NCBI GenBank assembly: GCA_965652425.1
Contig: CBFGVX010000108.1
Span: 1 to 7,755, forward strand
Source: JANSXG01 sp965652425
GTDB taxonomy: Bacteria; Planctomycetota; Phycisphaerae; Phycisphaerales; UBA1924
Reading direction: 5' to 3'
DNA: 7,755 nucleotides
The position numbers and the translations under genes are program-made. The notes under the pieces were generated by a model. That model made no database searches. It was not told the origin of the DNA and saw only the letters and a list, made by a program, of their open reading frames with translations. Positions 1-5,181 of the stretch are shown one piece after another (the first letter of the stretch is position 1; each line of letters starts with the position of its first letter).

Positions 1-438
1 ATCACCGAGATCGCCGCCCCGCTCGAAGTCTGCTTCGACCTGGCCCGGGACATCGACTTCCACACCCGCTCGCTCAGCGATACCGGCGAGCGGGCGGTGG
101 CCGGACGCACGAGCGGGCTCATCGGGCCGGGCGAGTTGGTCACCTGGGAAGCGCGGCACCTGGGCATCCGCCAGCAGTTCACCGCCGAGGTCACGGAGTT
201 CGACCGCCCAACCTTCTTCCGGGACGAAATGACGCGCGGCGCATTTCGATCGTTCACGCACGACCACCGATTCGAGGAGCGGGACGGTATGACGGTCATG
301 ACCGACGAGGTCGAGTTCCGGTCTCCGCTTGGACCTCTCGGGTGGCTTGTGAACGAGCTGTTCCTGACCGGCTATATGCGCCGCTTGCTGGAGAAGCGGT
401 GTGAGGCGATCAAGCGGGAGGCGGAGGAGGACAGGTAG
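1..438 (+). CDS. SRPBCC-family (START-like fold) protein, C-terminal part
   Basis: The frame is open from the first base to the TAG at 436-438, so the true start lies to the left; 145 residues are visible. An internal GTG at 97 is unlikely to be the start because the reading frame upstream of it is already family-like (ITEIAAPLEVCFDLARDIDF, the usual first strand and helix of the fold). The visible part matches the SRPBCC hydrophobic-cavity fold: that beta-helix start, antiparallel strands (for example FTAEVTEFDRP and the RSFTHDHRFEE region), a TDEVEFRSPLGPLGWL strand-turn, and a long Arg/Glu-rich C-terminal helix. The SPLGPLGWLVNELF stretch followed by the basic helix is typical of the uncharacterised COG4276-type group. 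Such proteins bind small hydrophobic ligands; substrate and role are unknown here. It is 70% GC in a sampled block, like the host genes. It ends 13 bp from the converging gene at 452-1045. Confidence 0.8.
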   Translation: MTEIAAPLEVCFDLARDIDFHTRSLSDTGERAVAGRTSGLIGPGELVTWEARHLGIRQQFTAEVTEFDRPTFFRDEMTRGAFRSFTHDHRFEERDGMTVMTDEVEFRSPLGPLGWLVNELFLTGYMRRLLEKRCEAIKREAEEDR

Positions 439-451
439 CGTTTCGCGCCGA

Positions 452-1045
452 TTAATGGCTTGAGTAGTGTCGGCGCACAAGACTGACTGCAGCTCGGGTG
501 ATCTTGTAGTTTGGCGTACCATTCGATCCAAAGTCTGGGATCAACAGGCCTGCTCTAACGAGCGTCATTAGATCGTCGTCGACGAACCGGCCATCACTTG
601 GTGAGTAGTTCTTGCCTTTTCCATCGGATACCAAGCAGACCCCTTCCATAGAGGTCGCTTTCGCAGCCATGGACCCTCCGGTTGAATCAAGCCATTGCAG
701 TATCTCGAACGCCTGTGATGAGAGGCCAGCAGAGTGATCTATTGTGCGAACTATCTCACCCCAATCTGCGGTCGATCCGAGAACTAGATTCAAAATATCC
801 TCTAGACGGCCGAATCGGTTCAGCAGCTCTTCGTGATTTGAGTTCAGCAACTGCTGGATAGCAGACATGAGTTCGCGATTGCCCTCGAGCATCGAGACAG
901 CTTGCTCGTGGTCGCGACGTCTCAACCATTCAAGATATTCTTGGATAGTCGCCTGTTTCTGCGCGGCATTGCTCTGGGCTCGCTCTTGAAAAAAGGTGGC
1001 TAGTAGTCCAAAGACCGAACTGATCGAGGAGGAAACGGGGTCCAA
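452..1045 (-). CDS. Hypothetical protein with N-terminal helical/coiled-coil region and C-terminal winged-helix-like domain
   Basis: A 197-residue protein that I do not recognise as a named family. Residues 1-20 form a mildly hydrophobic helix (SSVFGLLATFF) that is too short and polar for a confident membrane span. Residues about 28-90 are strongly helical with heptad-like Leu/Ile spacing and acidic-basic patterning (YLEWLRRRDHEQ, HEELLNRFGRLEDILNLVL), so a coiled coil or helical bundle is likely. Residues about 108-193 read as a winged helix: a helix at AFEILQWL, a helix at DDDLMTLVRAGLL, then a Gly/Asn turn and the strand-helix NYKITRAAVSLVRR. The start is TTG at 1045: an in-frame TGA lies directly upstream and GGAGG sits 6 nt before the TTG. 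GC is low (27/60 at 781-840). It is divergent from 1296-1991 and converges on the SRPBCC gene. A DNA-binding regulator or a sensor/adaptor is possible; function unknown. Confidence 0.72.
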   Translation of the reverse strand: MDPVSSSISSVFGLLATFFQERAQSNAAQKQATIQEYLEWLRRRDHEQAVSMLEGNRELMSAIQQLLNSNHEELLNRFGRLEDILNLVLGSTADWGEIVRTIDHSAGLSSQAFEILQWLDSTGGSMAAKATSMEGVCLVSDGKGKNYSPSDGRFVDDDLMTLVRAGLLIPDFGSNGTPNYKITRAAVSLVRRHYSSH

Positions 1046-1051
1046 TCAACA

Positions 1052-1056
1052 CCTCC
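1052..1056 (-). promoter_or_regulatory. Ribosome binding site (GGAGG) fixing a TTG start
   Basis: On the minus strand GGAGG lies 6 nt before TTG at 1045, and the codon directly before that TTG is an in-frame TGA, so no longer protein is possible. The site is part of an 8-bp palindrome CTCCGGAG (1053-1060), which abuts a second perfect palindrome CTACGTAG (1061-1068). Confidence 0.7.
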
Positions 1057-1182
1057 GGAGCTACGTAGTTTGTTCCTCCCGTCGTATGGTCCGCGAGAGG
1101 GTTCCCTTCCGGCTCAAACTATTGAAAGGGACAGTCTACCAGCCGCGCAATGATGCACGCGAGTGACATTCCCGACTTGCAG

Positions 1183-1195
1183 GAGCACGGTGCTC
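1183..1195. repeat. Perfect inverted repeat GAGCAC-G-GTGCTC
   Basis: Six-base arms around a single central G, perfectly complementary. It lies about 42 bp upstream of the candidate -10 of the zinc-ribbon gene, so it could be an upstream protein-binding site. It has no T-tract on either side and is not a terminator. Confidence 0.5.
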
Positions 1196-1225
1196 GATTG
1201 CAGCCTGCCGATGCAATCAGATTGC
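1196..1225. repeat. Three GATTGC half-sites forming two overlapping inverted repeats
   Basis: GATTGC occurs at 1196-1201 and 1220-1225 on the plus strand and as its complement GCAATC at 1213-1218. The middle copy pairs with either neighbour: GATTGCA (1196-1202) with TGCAATC (1212-1218) across 9 nt, or GCAATC (1213-1218) with GATTGC (1220-1225) across one A. The second dyad covers the region where the -35 of the downstream promoter would lie. Operator half-sites for a regulator are the simplest reading. Confidence 0.55.
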
Positions 1226-1231
1226 CGTAAA

Positions 1232-1248
1232 TTGATTGGTGTAATCAA
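1232..1248. repeat. Inverted repeat TTGATT-GGTGT-AATCAA over the -10 region
   Basis: Perfect six-base arms with a 5-base centre. The dyad contains the whole extended -10 of the candidate promoter at 1237-1245, which is the arrangement expected of a repressor operator. Its arm shares the GATT core with the GATTGC half-sites just upstream. Confidence 0.5.
1237..1245 (+). promoter_or_regulatory. Candidate extended -10 promoter of the zinc-ribbon gene
   Basis: TGG followed by TGTAAT gives a TGn extension and a hexamer with five of six matches to TATAAT. No good -35 is seen, as is common for extended -10 promoters. Transcription would start near 1252, leaving about 44 nt before ATG 1296. That start point excludes the TTG/ATG codons at 1251 and 1254 as efficient starts. 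Confidence 0.4.
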
Positions 1249-1280
1249 GTTTGATGATAGTGAGCATTGAAGCTCTTAGT

Positions 1281-1285
1281 GGAGG
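1281..1285 (+). promoter_or_regulatory. Ribosome binding site (GGAGG) supporting the start at 1296
   Basis: GGAGG lies 10 nt before ATG 1296, slightly long but workable. No purine-rich site precedes the alternative in-frame starts TTG 1251 or ATG 1254. The protein from 1296 begins four residues before its first CxxC pair, as zinc-ribbon proteins often do. Confidence 0.5.
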
Positions 1286-1295
1286 ATCGAAGGCC

Positions 1296-1991
1296 ATGCA
1301 AGTTGAGTGCTCCATTTGCGGACGGCGATTACAAAGAGGCGAGTTCGGGCGGGTCGTTGACGCTCAGCCAGCCTGCCGCGAATGTGCGGACGAAGCGCGT
1401 CCAAGTTGTCCAAATTGCGGGGCTGATCTACCGAAGAAGCCTGGTCGAAAAACACGATGCAAGTCGTGCAGTCAACACATGTACATCCGATCGTCGCAAG
1501 GACTCTACCCAACGACAATAGTCACCGAGGATCAGGCATTCGAAGTCGATTGGTCGTATCGACTGGAAGGAATCGGTCTTTCGAAGGACGACTACACCGA
1601 GATTCGCCGGAGTTTGGAAGCCAGTGAAATGCCATTTGGGCCAAAGGATTATGTCTGGGCAGCGATTAACCGGGCGGTGCTGACCAATCCGGAAGAGGCT
1701 GAGTACACCAAGGCTCAGTTCTTGGCGGAGACGGGAAAGGACCCGACTAAAAATCTGATTCAGGCACGCAGGTATGCCCTCGAAGAGTGGAAAGCTCGAG
1801 GATCTGACCGGGTGACGATCAATTCACTTTCGTGTTGCACAGAATGCCGAGGCATGCATGGCGTTAGCGTGCGCATTGAGGATGCACTCGCCACTCCTCT
1901 CTTGCCGCAGACGAATTGCACGCATCGTCTCAGCGATGAATCAAAGTTTCCATTTTGCACCTGCTACTTCAGCCCGGAGTGGGAAGACTAA
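1296..1991 (+). CDS. Double zinc-ribbon protein with a C-terminal Cys/His-rich domain
   Basis: A 231-residue protein of unknown function. Two four-cysteine ribbons are visible: C5/C8 with C27/C30, and C38/C41 (CPNCG) with C55/C58 (CKSC). A middle region of about 75-170 looks helical and charged. The C-terminus carries a third cluster: C180, C181, C184, H188, then LLPQTNCTHR (C208, H210) and FCTCY (C221, C223). The spacing CxxC-x(n)-G-x(n)-LP-x(n)-C-x(n)-CxCY resembles the Cys-rich tail of the phage Mu F/SPP1 gp7 head-protein group, but the rest does not, so this is a motif likeness only. I choose ATG 1296 over the in-frame TTG 1251 because of its ribosome site and the promoter position. GC is low (32/60 at 1561-1620). 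Its stop overlaps the asnS stop. Zinc binding is inferred; nucleic-acid or protein binding is plausible. Confidence 0.75.
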   Translation: MQVECSICGRRLQRGEFGRVVDAQPACRECADEARPSCPNCGADLPKKPGRKTRCKSCSQHMYIRSSQGLYPTTIVTEDQAFEVDWSYRLEGIGLSKDDYTEIRRSLEASEMPFGPKDYVWAAINRAVLTNPEEAEYTKAQFLAETGKDPTKNLIQARRYALEEWKARGSDRVTINSLSCCTECRGMHGVSVRIEDALATPLLPQTNCTHRLSDESKFPFCTCYFSPEWED

Positions 1992-3424
1992 AACCCCGCC
2001 TGCCCCGGCGTCCTCGGGAACGGGATCACATCGCGGATGTTGCCCATGCCCGTCACGAACTGCACCAGGCGCTCGAAGCCGAGGCCGAAGCCGGCGTGGG
2101 GGACCGTGCCGTAGCGGCGGAGGTCGCGGTACCACCAGTAGTCTTCCTTGTGCAGGCCCATCTCCTCGAGGCGACGGTCGAGCACATCCAGCCGCTCCTC
2201 GCGCTGCGAGCCGCCGATGATCTCGCCGATGCCGGGCGCGAGCACATCCATCGCGGCGACGGTCTCCCGGCCGTCCGGCCCGGCCTTGTCGGGTCCGTTG
2301 ACACGCATGTAGAAGGCCTTGATGTCCTTCGGGTAGTCGTGCACGATCACCGGGGCCTTGAAATGCTCCTCCGTCAGGTAGCGCTCGTGCTCGCTCTGCA
2401 GGTCGCTGCCCCACGACACGGGGAACTCGAACTTCTGGCGTCCCTTCTTGTCGGGCTTGTTGGCCTCTTCGAGGATCCTTATGGCCTCGGTGTACGACAC
2501 GCGCTTGAAGTCGCTGTCGATGATGTGCTGCAGCCGCTCGATCGCGCTGGGCTCGATCCGCTCGGCGAAGAAGGCCATGTCGTCGGGGCGCTCCTCAAGC
2601 ACGGCCTTGAAGAGGTAGCGCAGGAAGTCTTCGGCGAGCTGCATGTCGTCGTTCAGGTCCGCGAACGCGATCTCCGGCTCGATCATCCAGAACTCGGCCA
2701 GGTGGCGGCTGGTGTTGGAGTTCTCGGCCCGGAAGGTCGGCCCGAAGGTGTAGACATTGGTCAGCGCCGCGCAGTAGGTCTCGACATTGAGCTGCCCCGA
2801 CACCGTCAGCATCGCCTCGCGACCGAAGAAGTCCTCGGAGAAGTCGCACGCGCCGTCCTCGGTCCGCGGCAGGTTCGCGAAGTCCAGCGTGCTCACACGG
2901 AACATCTCGCCCGCGCCCTCGCAGTCGCTGGCGGTGATGATCGGCGTGTGGATCCAGGAGAAGCCCCGCTCGTGGTAGAAGCGGTGCACCGCCTGTGCGA
3001 GGCAGTTGCGGACTCTGGCGACGGCACCGAAGGTGTTGGTCCGCACGCGCAGGTGGGCGACTTCGCGCAGGTACTCGAAGGTGTGGCGCTTCGCGGAAAC
3101 CGGGTAGGTGTCCGGGTCGTCCACCCAGCCGAGGACCGTGATCGAGTCGGCCTTGAGCTCGACCGACTGGCCCTTGCCCTGCGACTCGACCAGCTCGCCC
3201 GTCGCCTCGATCGAGCAGCCGGTGGTCAGCTTGGTGACCTCGCTCTGGTAGTTGGGCAGGTCCGCCGGGGCGACGATCTGCACATCCGCGAAGCCCGAGC
3301 CGTCGTTCAGGTTGATGAACGACAGGCCGGCCTTGGAATCCCGCCGCGTGCGAACCCACCCCTTCAGGGTGGTCTTGGTGCCGGGCTGGGCTTTGAGAGC
3401 ATCACATACACGAAGCCAGGTCAT
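1988..3424 (-). CDS. asnS: Asparaginyl-tRNA synthetase (EC 6.1.1.22)
   Basis: Cytosolic class IIb synthetase that charges tRNA-Asn with asparagine using ATP. At 478 residues it is close to the usual bacterial length. The N-terminal anticodon-binding OB-fold spans about 18-105 (KGWVRTRRDSK, FINLNDGSG). The catalytic core follows: motif 1 around 155-165 (FSWIHTPIITA), then AGEMF at 171-175, motif 2 with FRAEN at 231-235 (R232, E234) and the tail HLAEFWMIEPE, and motif 3 GFGLGFERL at 445-453 (R452). The C-terminal RDVIPFPRTP run is the AsnRS signature and separates it from AspRS and LysRS. ATG 3424 is preceded by GAGGAG 5 nt upstream. It is divergent from the thioredoxin-like gene. Its TAG at 1988-1990 overlaps the TAA of the converging zinc-ribbon gene, with no terminator between them. 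Its presence suggests direct Asn charging rather than sole reliance on transamidation. Confidence 0.97.
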   Translation of the reverse strand: MTWLRVCDALKAQPGTKTTLKGWVRTRRDSKAGLSFINLNDGSGFADVQIVAPADLPNYQSEVTKLTTGCSIEATGELVESQGKGQSVELKADSITVLGWVDDPDTYPVSAKRHTFEYLREVAHLRVRTNTFGAVARVRNCLAQAVHRFYHERGFSWIHTPIITASDCEGAGEMFRVSTLDFANLPRTEDGACDFSEDFFGREAMLTVSGQLNVETYCAALTNVYTFGPTFRAENSNTSRHLAEFWMIEPEIAFADLNDDMQLAEDFLRYLFKAVLEERPDDMAFFAERIEPSAIERLQHIIDSDFKRVSYTEAIRILEEANKPDKKGRQKFEFPVSWGSDLQSEHERYLTEEHFKAPVIVHDYPKDIKAFYMRVNGPDKAGPDGRETVAAMDVLAPGIGEIIGGSQREERLDVLDRRLEEMGLHKEDYWWYRDLRRYGTVPHAGFGLGFERLVQFVTGMGNIRDVIPFPRTPGQAGF

Positions 3425-3489
3425 ACGAACTCCTCGCTGAGGCGAGAGAATGGTGGGATTCTTCAGCAGCAGCGGGGAGTGTACCCGTC

Positions 3490-3513
3490 CCCGCCCGGCT
3501 TGTGTCCGGCGGG
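3490..3513 (-). repeat. GC-rich hairpin in the asnS leader
   Basis: CCCGCCCGG and CCGGCGGG pair as an 8-bp stem with one bulged C and a 7-nt loop, about 65 nt upstream of the asnS ATG. No T-run follows it on the minus strand, so it is not an ordinary attenuator. A smaller stem (CTCGC/GCGAG, loop TGAG) at 3433-3446 touches the ribosome site. Neither has a demonstrated role. Confidence 0.35.
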
Positions 3514-3601
3514 TTCAGGGGCTTGGTATCCGGCGAGATCGACCGGAATAAGTTGGGGTCGTTCCTGATTGTTCCCCCGTCCTCAGCCCCGGGGCTTGCA
3601 T

Positions 3602-3625
3602 CTGTACGCCTGCGCAGGTGTACAG
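3602..3625. promoter_or_regulatory. Near-perfect 24-bp palindrome, candidate operator
   Basis: Arms CTGTAC (3602-3607) and GTACAG (3620-3625) flank the perfect core CCTGCGCAGG (3609-3618); the only mismatch is the pair G3608/T3619. It lies 111 bp before the thioredoxin-like ATG. No T-tract follows, so it is not a terminator. On the plus strand TTGCAT (3596-3601) and TACAGT (3621-3626) bracket the dyad with a 19-bp gap, the stretched spacing that MerR-type activators use. That -35 is poor, so the promoter reading is tentative. Confidence 0.5.
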
Positions 3626-3736
3626 TGTTGGACAGGAATCGATGACTTTCGCGGCAGCGCAAAGGCCTGCCGCACGCACGCGACACACGCTGGCATGTGA
3701 CCGGCCCTCGCGTCGACCCAGTGAAAGGTATAGCCC

Positions 3737-4786
3737 ATGAAATCATTTTCGATGACCGCCGCGGCACTCTTTGCCGCCGGGGCCTCGTTCGCCATCACCG
3801 CTCCGGCGCTCGCCGCCGACGAGATCTGGATCGAGGACAACATGCCCGCCGCCCTCGAAAAGGCCAAGGCCGAGGGCAAGGACATACTCATCGACTTCAC
3901 CGGCACCGACTGGTGCGTCTGGTGCATCCGCCTGAAGGACGAGGTGTTCTCCAAGTCCGAGTTCAAGGAAACCGTTCCCGACAACTTCGTGCTCGTCATG
4001 CTCGATTTCCCGAATCAGAAGCCCCAGACCGATGAGGTCAAGGCCCACAACCAGGAATGGCAGCAGAAGTTCAACATCCGCGGCTACCCGACCATCGTGC
4101 TGACCGACTCCAACGGCGAGGAATACGCCCGCACCGGCTACCGCCAGGGCGGACCCACTCCCTATGTCGAGCACCTCGAAACACTGCGCGATGGCAAGAA
4201 GAAGCGCGATGAGGCCCTGAAGGCCGCCGAGAACGCCGAGGGCATCGAGAAGGCCCGCCATCTCGACGCCGCGATGTCCATCGAGGACATCGTCGTTCCC
4301 AACCGCGAAGAGAAGATGAAGCAGATCATCGCCCTCGACGCGAACAACGAAGCCGGTCTGAAGGCCAAGTACGAGAAGGAACTGAAGCAGCTCCAGCTCG
4401 AGAACGCCTTCACCGAGGTGGAGAACCTCTTTGGCGCTCGCAAGACCGATGAAGCGCTCGCCAAGCTCGACGAGATCGAAGCCAACTACGAACTCGACGA
4501 GGAGAACTACATGAACCTCGTCGGCATGCGCGTGTCGCTGCTGATCAACACCGGCAAGACCGATGCCGCCGAGAAGGCCATCGAGAACGCCATGAGCCGC
4601 GAAGGTCTCAGCGCCGAGCAGCGTCAGATGATCGCGGTCAACCGCATCAACATCGCCTTCCCGACGGGGGACAACGCTCGCATCCGTCAGGTGGCCCAGG
4701 AGATCATCGATATCGCCCCCGATACCGAGCTCTCCGCCCAGATCCGCAACTTCCTCGCTGGCCTGCCCAGCGAAGACGAGGGTTGA
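3737..4786 (+). CDS. Exported thioredoxin-fold protein with helical C-terminal extension
   Basis: A 349-residue thiol-redox protein expected outside the cytoplasm. Residues 1-26/27 are a classical signal peptide: a short basic start (MK), a hydrophobic Ala/Phe-rich core, and a cleavage site after ALA or ALAA. The thioredoxin-like domain spans about 28-150: strand DILIDFTGTDWC, redox pair C60-V-W-C63 (WCVWC) at the start of a helix, and the cis-proline loop GYPT with P118. This resembles the thioredoxin_7/DUF255-like branch rather than classical WCGPC thioredoxin. Residues about 155-345 are almost entirely helical and Lys/Glu/Ala-rich, with TPR-like helix pairs (ENAFTEVENLFGARKTDEAL, AEKAIENAM). 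Start ATG 3737 has GAAAGG 8 nt upstream. It is divergent from asnS and followed by a strong terminator, so it is probably monocistronic. Disulfide reduction or isomerisation of envelope proteins is inferred; the partner is unknown. Confidence 0.88.
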   Translation: MKSFSMTAAALFAAGASFAITAPALAADEIWIEDNMPAALEKAKAEGKDILIDFTGTDWCVWCIRLKDEVFSKSEFKETVPDNFVLVMLDFPNQKPQTDEVKAHNQEWQQKFNIRGYPTIVLTDSNGEEYARTGYRQGGPTPYVEHLETLRDGKKKRDEALKAAENAEGIEKARHLDAAMSIEDIVVPNREEKMKQIIALDANNEAGLKAKYEKELKQLQLENAFTEVENLFGARKTDEALAKLDEIEANYELDEENYMNLVGMRVSLLINTGKTDAAEKAIENAMSREGLSAEQRQMIAVNRINIAFPTGDNARIRQVAQEIIDIAPDTELSAQIRNFLAGLPSEDEG

Positions 4787-4823
4787 TCTCAGCCAGCCGC
4801 GACCCGCGGCCAAGTCAGCAAAA

Positions 4824-4863
4824 AACGAACAGGGCCCGACGGTGAGTCGGGCCCTGTTTCGTT
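4824..4863 (+). terminator. Rho-independent terminator, probably bidirectional
   Basis: The 13-bp perfect stem AACAGGGCCCGAC / GTCGGGCCCTGTT has loop GGTGA, and four further pairs (AACG/CGTT) lie beyond one bulged T. It begins 37 nt after the thioredoxin-like stop. The plus-strand tail is T-rich but interrupted; the minus-strand tail is a clean run of six T (plus-strand A run at 4820-4825). It therefore looks at least as good for leftward transcripts. Confidence 0.85.
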
Positions 4864-5134
4864 GGTGGGTTCGCAATCCTGATGATCCCAACCGAGCCGA
4901 GAAAGGTCGCCGAGGGCTCGGCGCGCCCGTGGAACCGGCAGCCCCCGGACGACCCGGCGGGGAGCACGCGTGGCCAACCCGCCGAGCCGAAGATACGCGC
5001 AGAATCCTCGAAGAAAACCGGTCTTTTCCGCCGCGGTGACACCCTGTTGTCACCCAGTGACATACAGCGGTCATAGAACCGATCCCGAACATCGATCGAT
5101 ATCAACACGCCGCCCACAGCGAACGCGCACGAAA
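4864..5134. other. Non-coding gap between two terminators
   Basis: Part of the 395-bp space between the thioredoxin-like and E2 stops. Short frames here have no family likeness, and the longest minus-strand frame runs through both the E2 terminator and the other terminator, so I call no gene. The only structure of note is the GTGACA repeat cluster at 5035-5062 and a short palindrome ATCGATCGAT at 5091-5100. Confidence 0.55.
5035..5062. repeat. GTGACA repeat cluster with inverted repeat
   Basis: GGTGACA (5035-5041) and TGTCACC (5048-5054) are perfect 7-bp inverted arms across 6 nt, and a third copy, GTGACA, follows directly at 5057-5062. No recognised gene starts nearby, so the role is unclear; a protein-binding site or the start of an unseen small transcript is possible. 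Confidence 0.4.
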
Positions 5135-5156
5135 AAGCCCCGCGTCGGCGGGGCTT
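5135..5156 (-). terminator. Rho-independent terminator of the E2 gene
   Basis: On the minus strand a perfect 9-bp stem AAGCCCCGC / GCGGGGCTT with a 4-nt loop begins 25 nt after the E2 stop. The T-run TTTTT (starting inside the stem end) then leads into CGTG. The plus-strand side lacks a T-tract, so it acts on leftward transcripts. Confidence 0.88.
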
Positions 5157-5181
5157 GATGGAACGGTCATCGGGGTGCCGC

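Larger units (their letters stand above)
1046..1295. promoter_or_regulatory. Divergent intergenic control region of the accessory pair
   Basis: The 250 bp between the two divergent starts hold no convincing gene. Four inverted repeats lie between 1183 and 1248 (listed separately), and an extended -10 for the plus-strand gene is at 1237-1245. For the minus-strand gene the best promoter-like string is TGGTAGACT (minus strand, 1133-1141), an extended -10 with four of six matches to TATAAT and no recognisable -35; it would give a leader of roughly 80 nt. That promoter is a weak call. Confidence 0.5.
3425..3736. promoter_or_regulatory. Divergent asnS / thioredoxin-like intergenic region
   Basis: The 312 bp contain no credible gene. 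They hold the asnS ribosome site (CTCCTC at 3430-3435 on the plus strand), a GC-rich imperfect hairpin at 3490-3513, a perfect palindrome AGCCCCGGGGCT at 3585-3596, the 24-bp palindrome at 3602-3625, and the ribosome site GAAAGG at 3723-3728, 8 nt before ATG 3737. A confident promoter for asnS was not found. Confidence 0.6.

Noticed and set aside
1251..1295. Upstream TTG/ATG starts (1251, 1254) for the zinc-ribbon gene
   Set aside because: No ribosome site precedes them and the candidate promoter would start transcription at about 1252; ATG 1296 has GGAGG upstream. Still possible if the promoter call is wrong.
439..1991. Mobile element with attachment repeats
   Set aside because: I looked for direct repeats at the cassette edges, terminal inverted repeats, a transposase or an integrase and saw none; composition alone supports foreign origin, not a named element type.
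1955..3568. Long plus-strand open frame of 537 codons across asnS
   Set aside because: It lies antisense to a full-length, motif-complete asparaginyl-tRNA synthetase; the translation is a low-complexity Arg/Leu/Val/His product typical of the opposite strand of GC-rich genes.
3585..3596. Perfect palindrome AGCCCCGGGGCT as a terminator or operator
   Set aside because: It has no loop and no T-tract, and a GC-only palindrome of this size is not surprising in GC-rich DNA; noted only as part of the intergenic description.
3743..5092. Minus-strand open frame of 449 codons across the thioredoxin-like gene
   Set aside because: Antisense to a gene with signal peptide and CxxC motif, runs through a terminator hairpin, and has no family-like content.
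5091..5100. Palindrome ATCGATCGAT
   Set aside because: A simple repeat of ATCG with no gene start nearby; no evidence of function.
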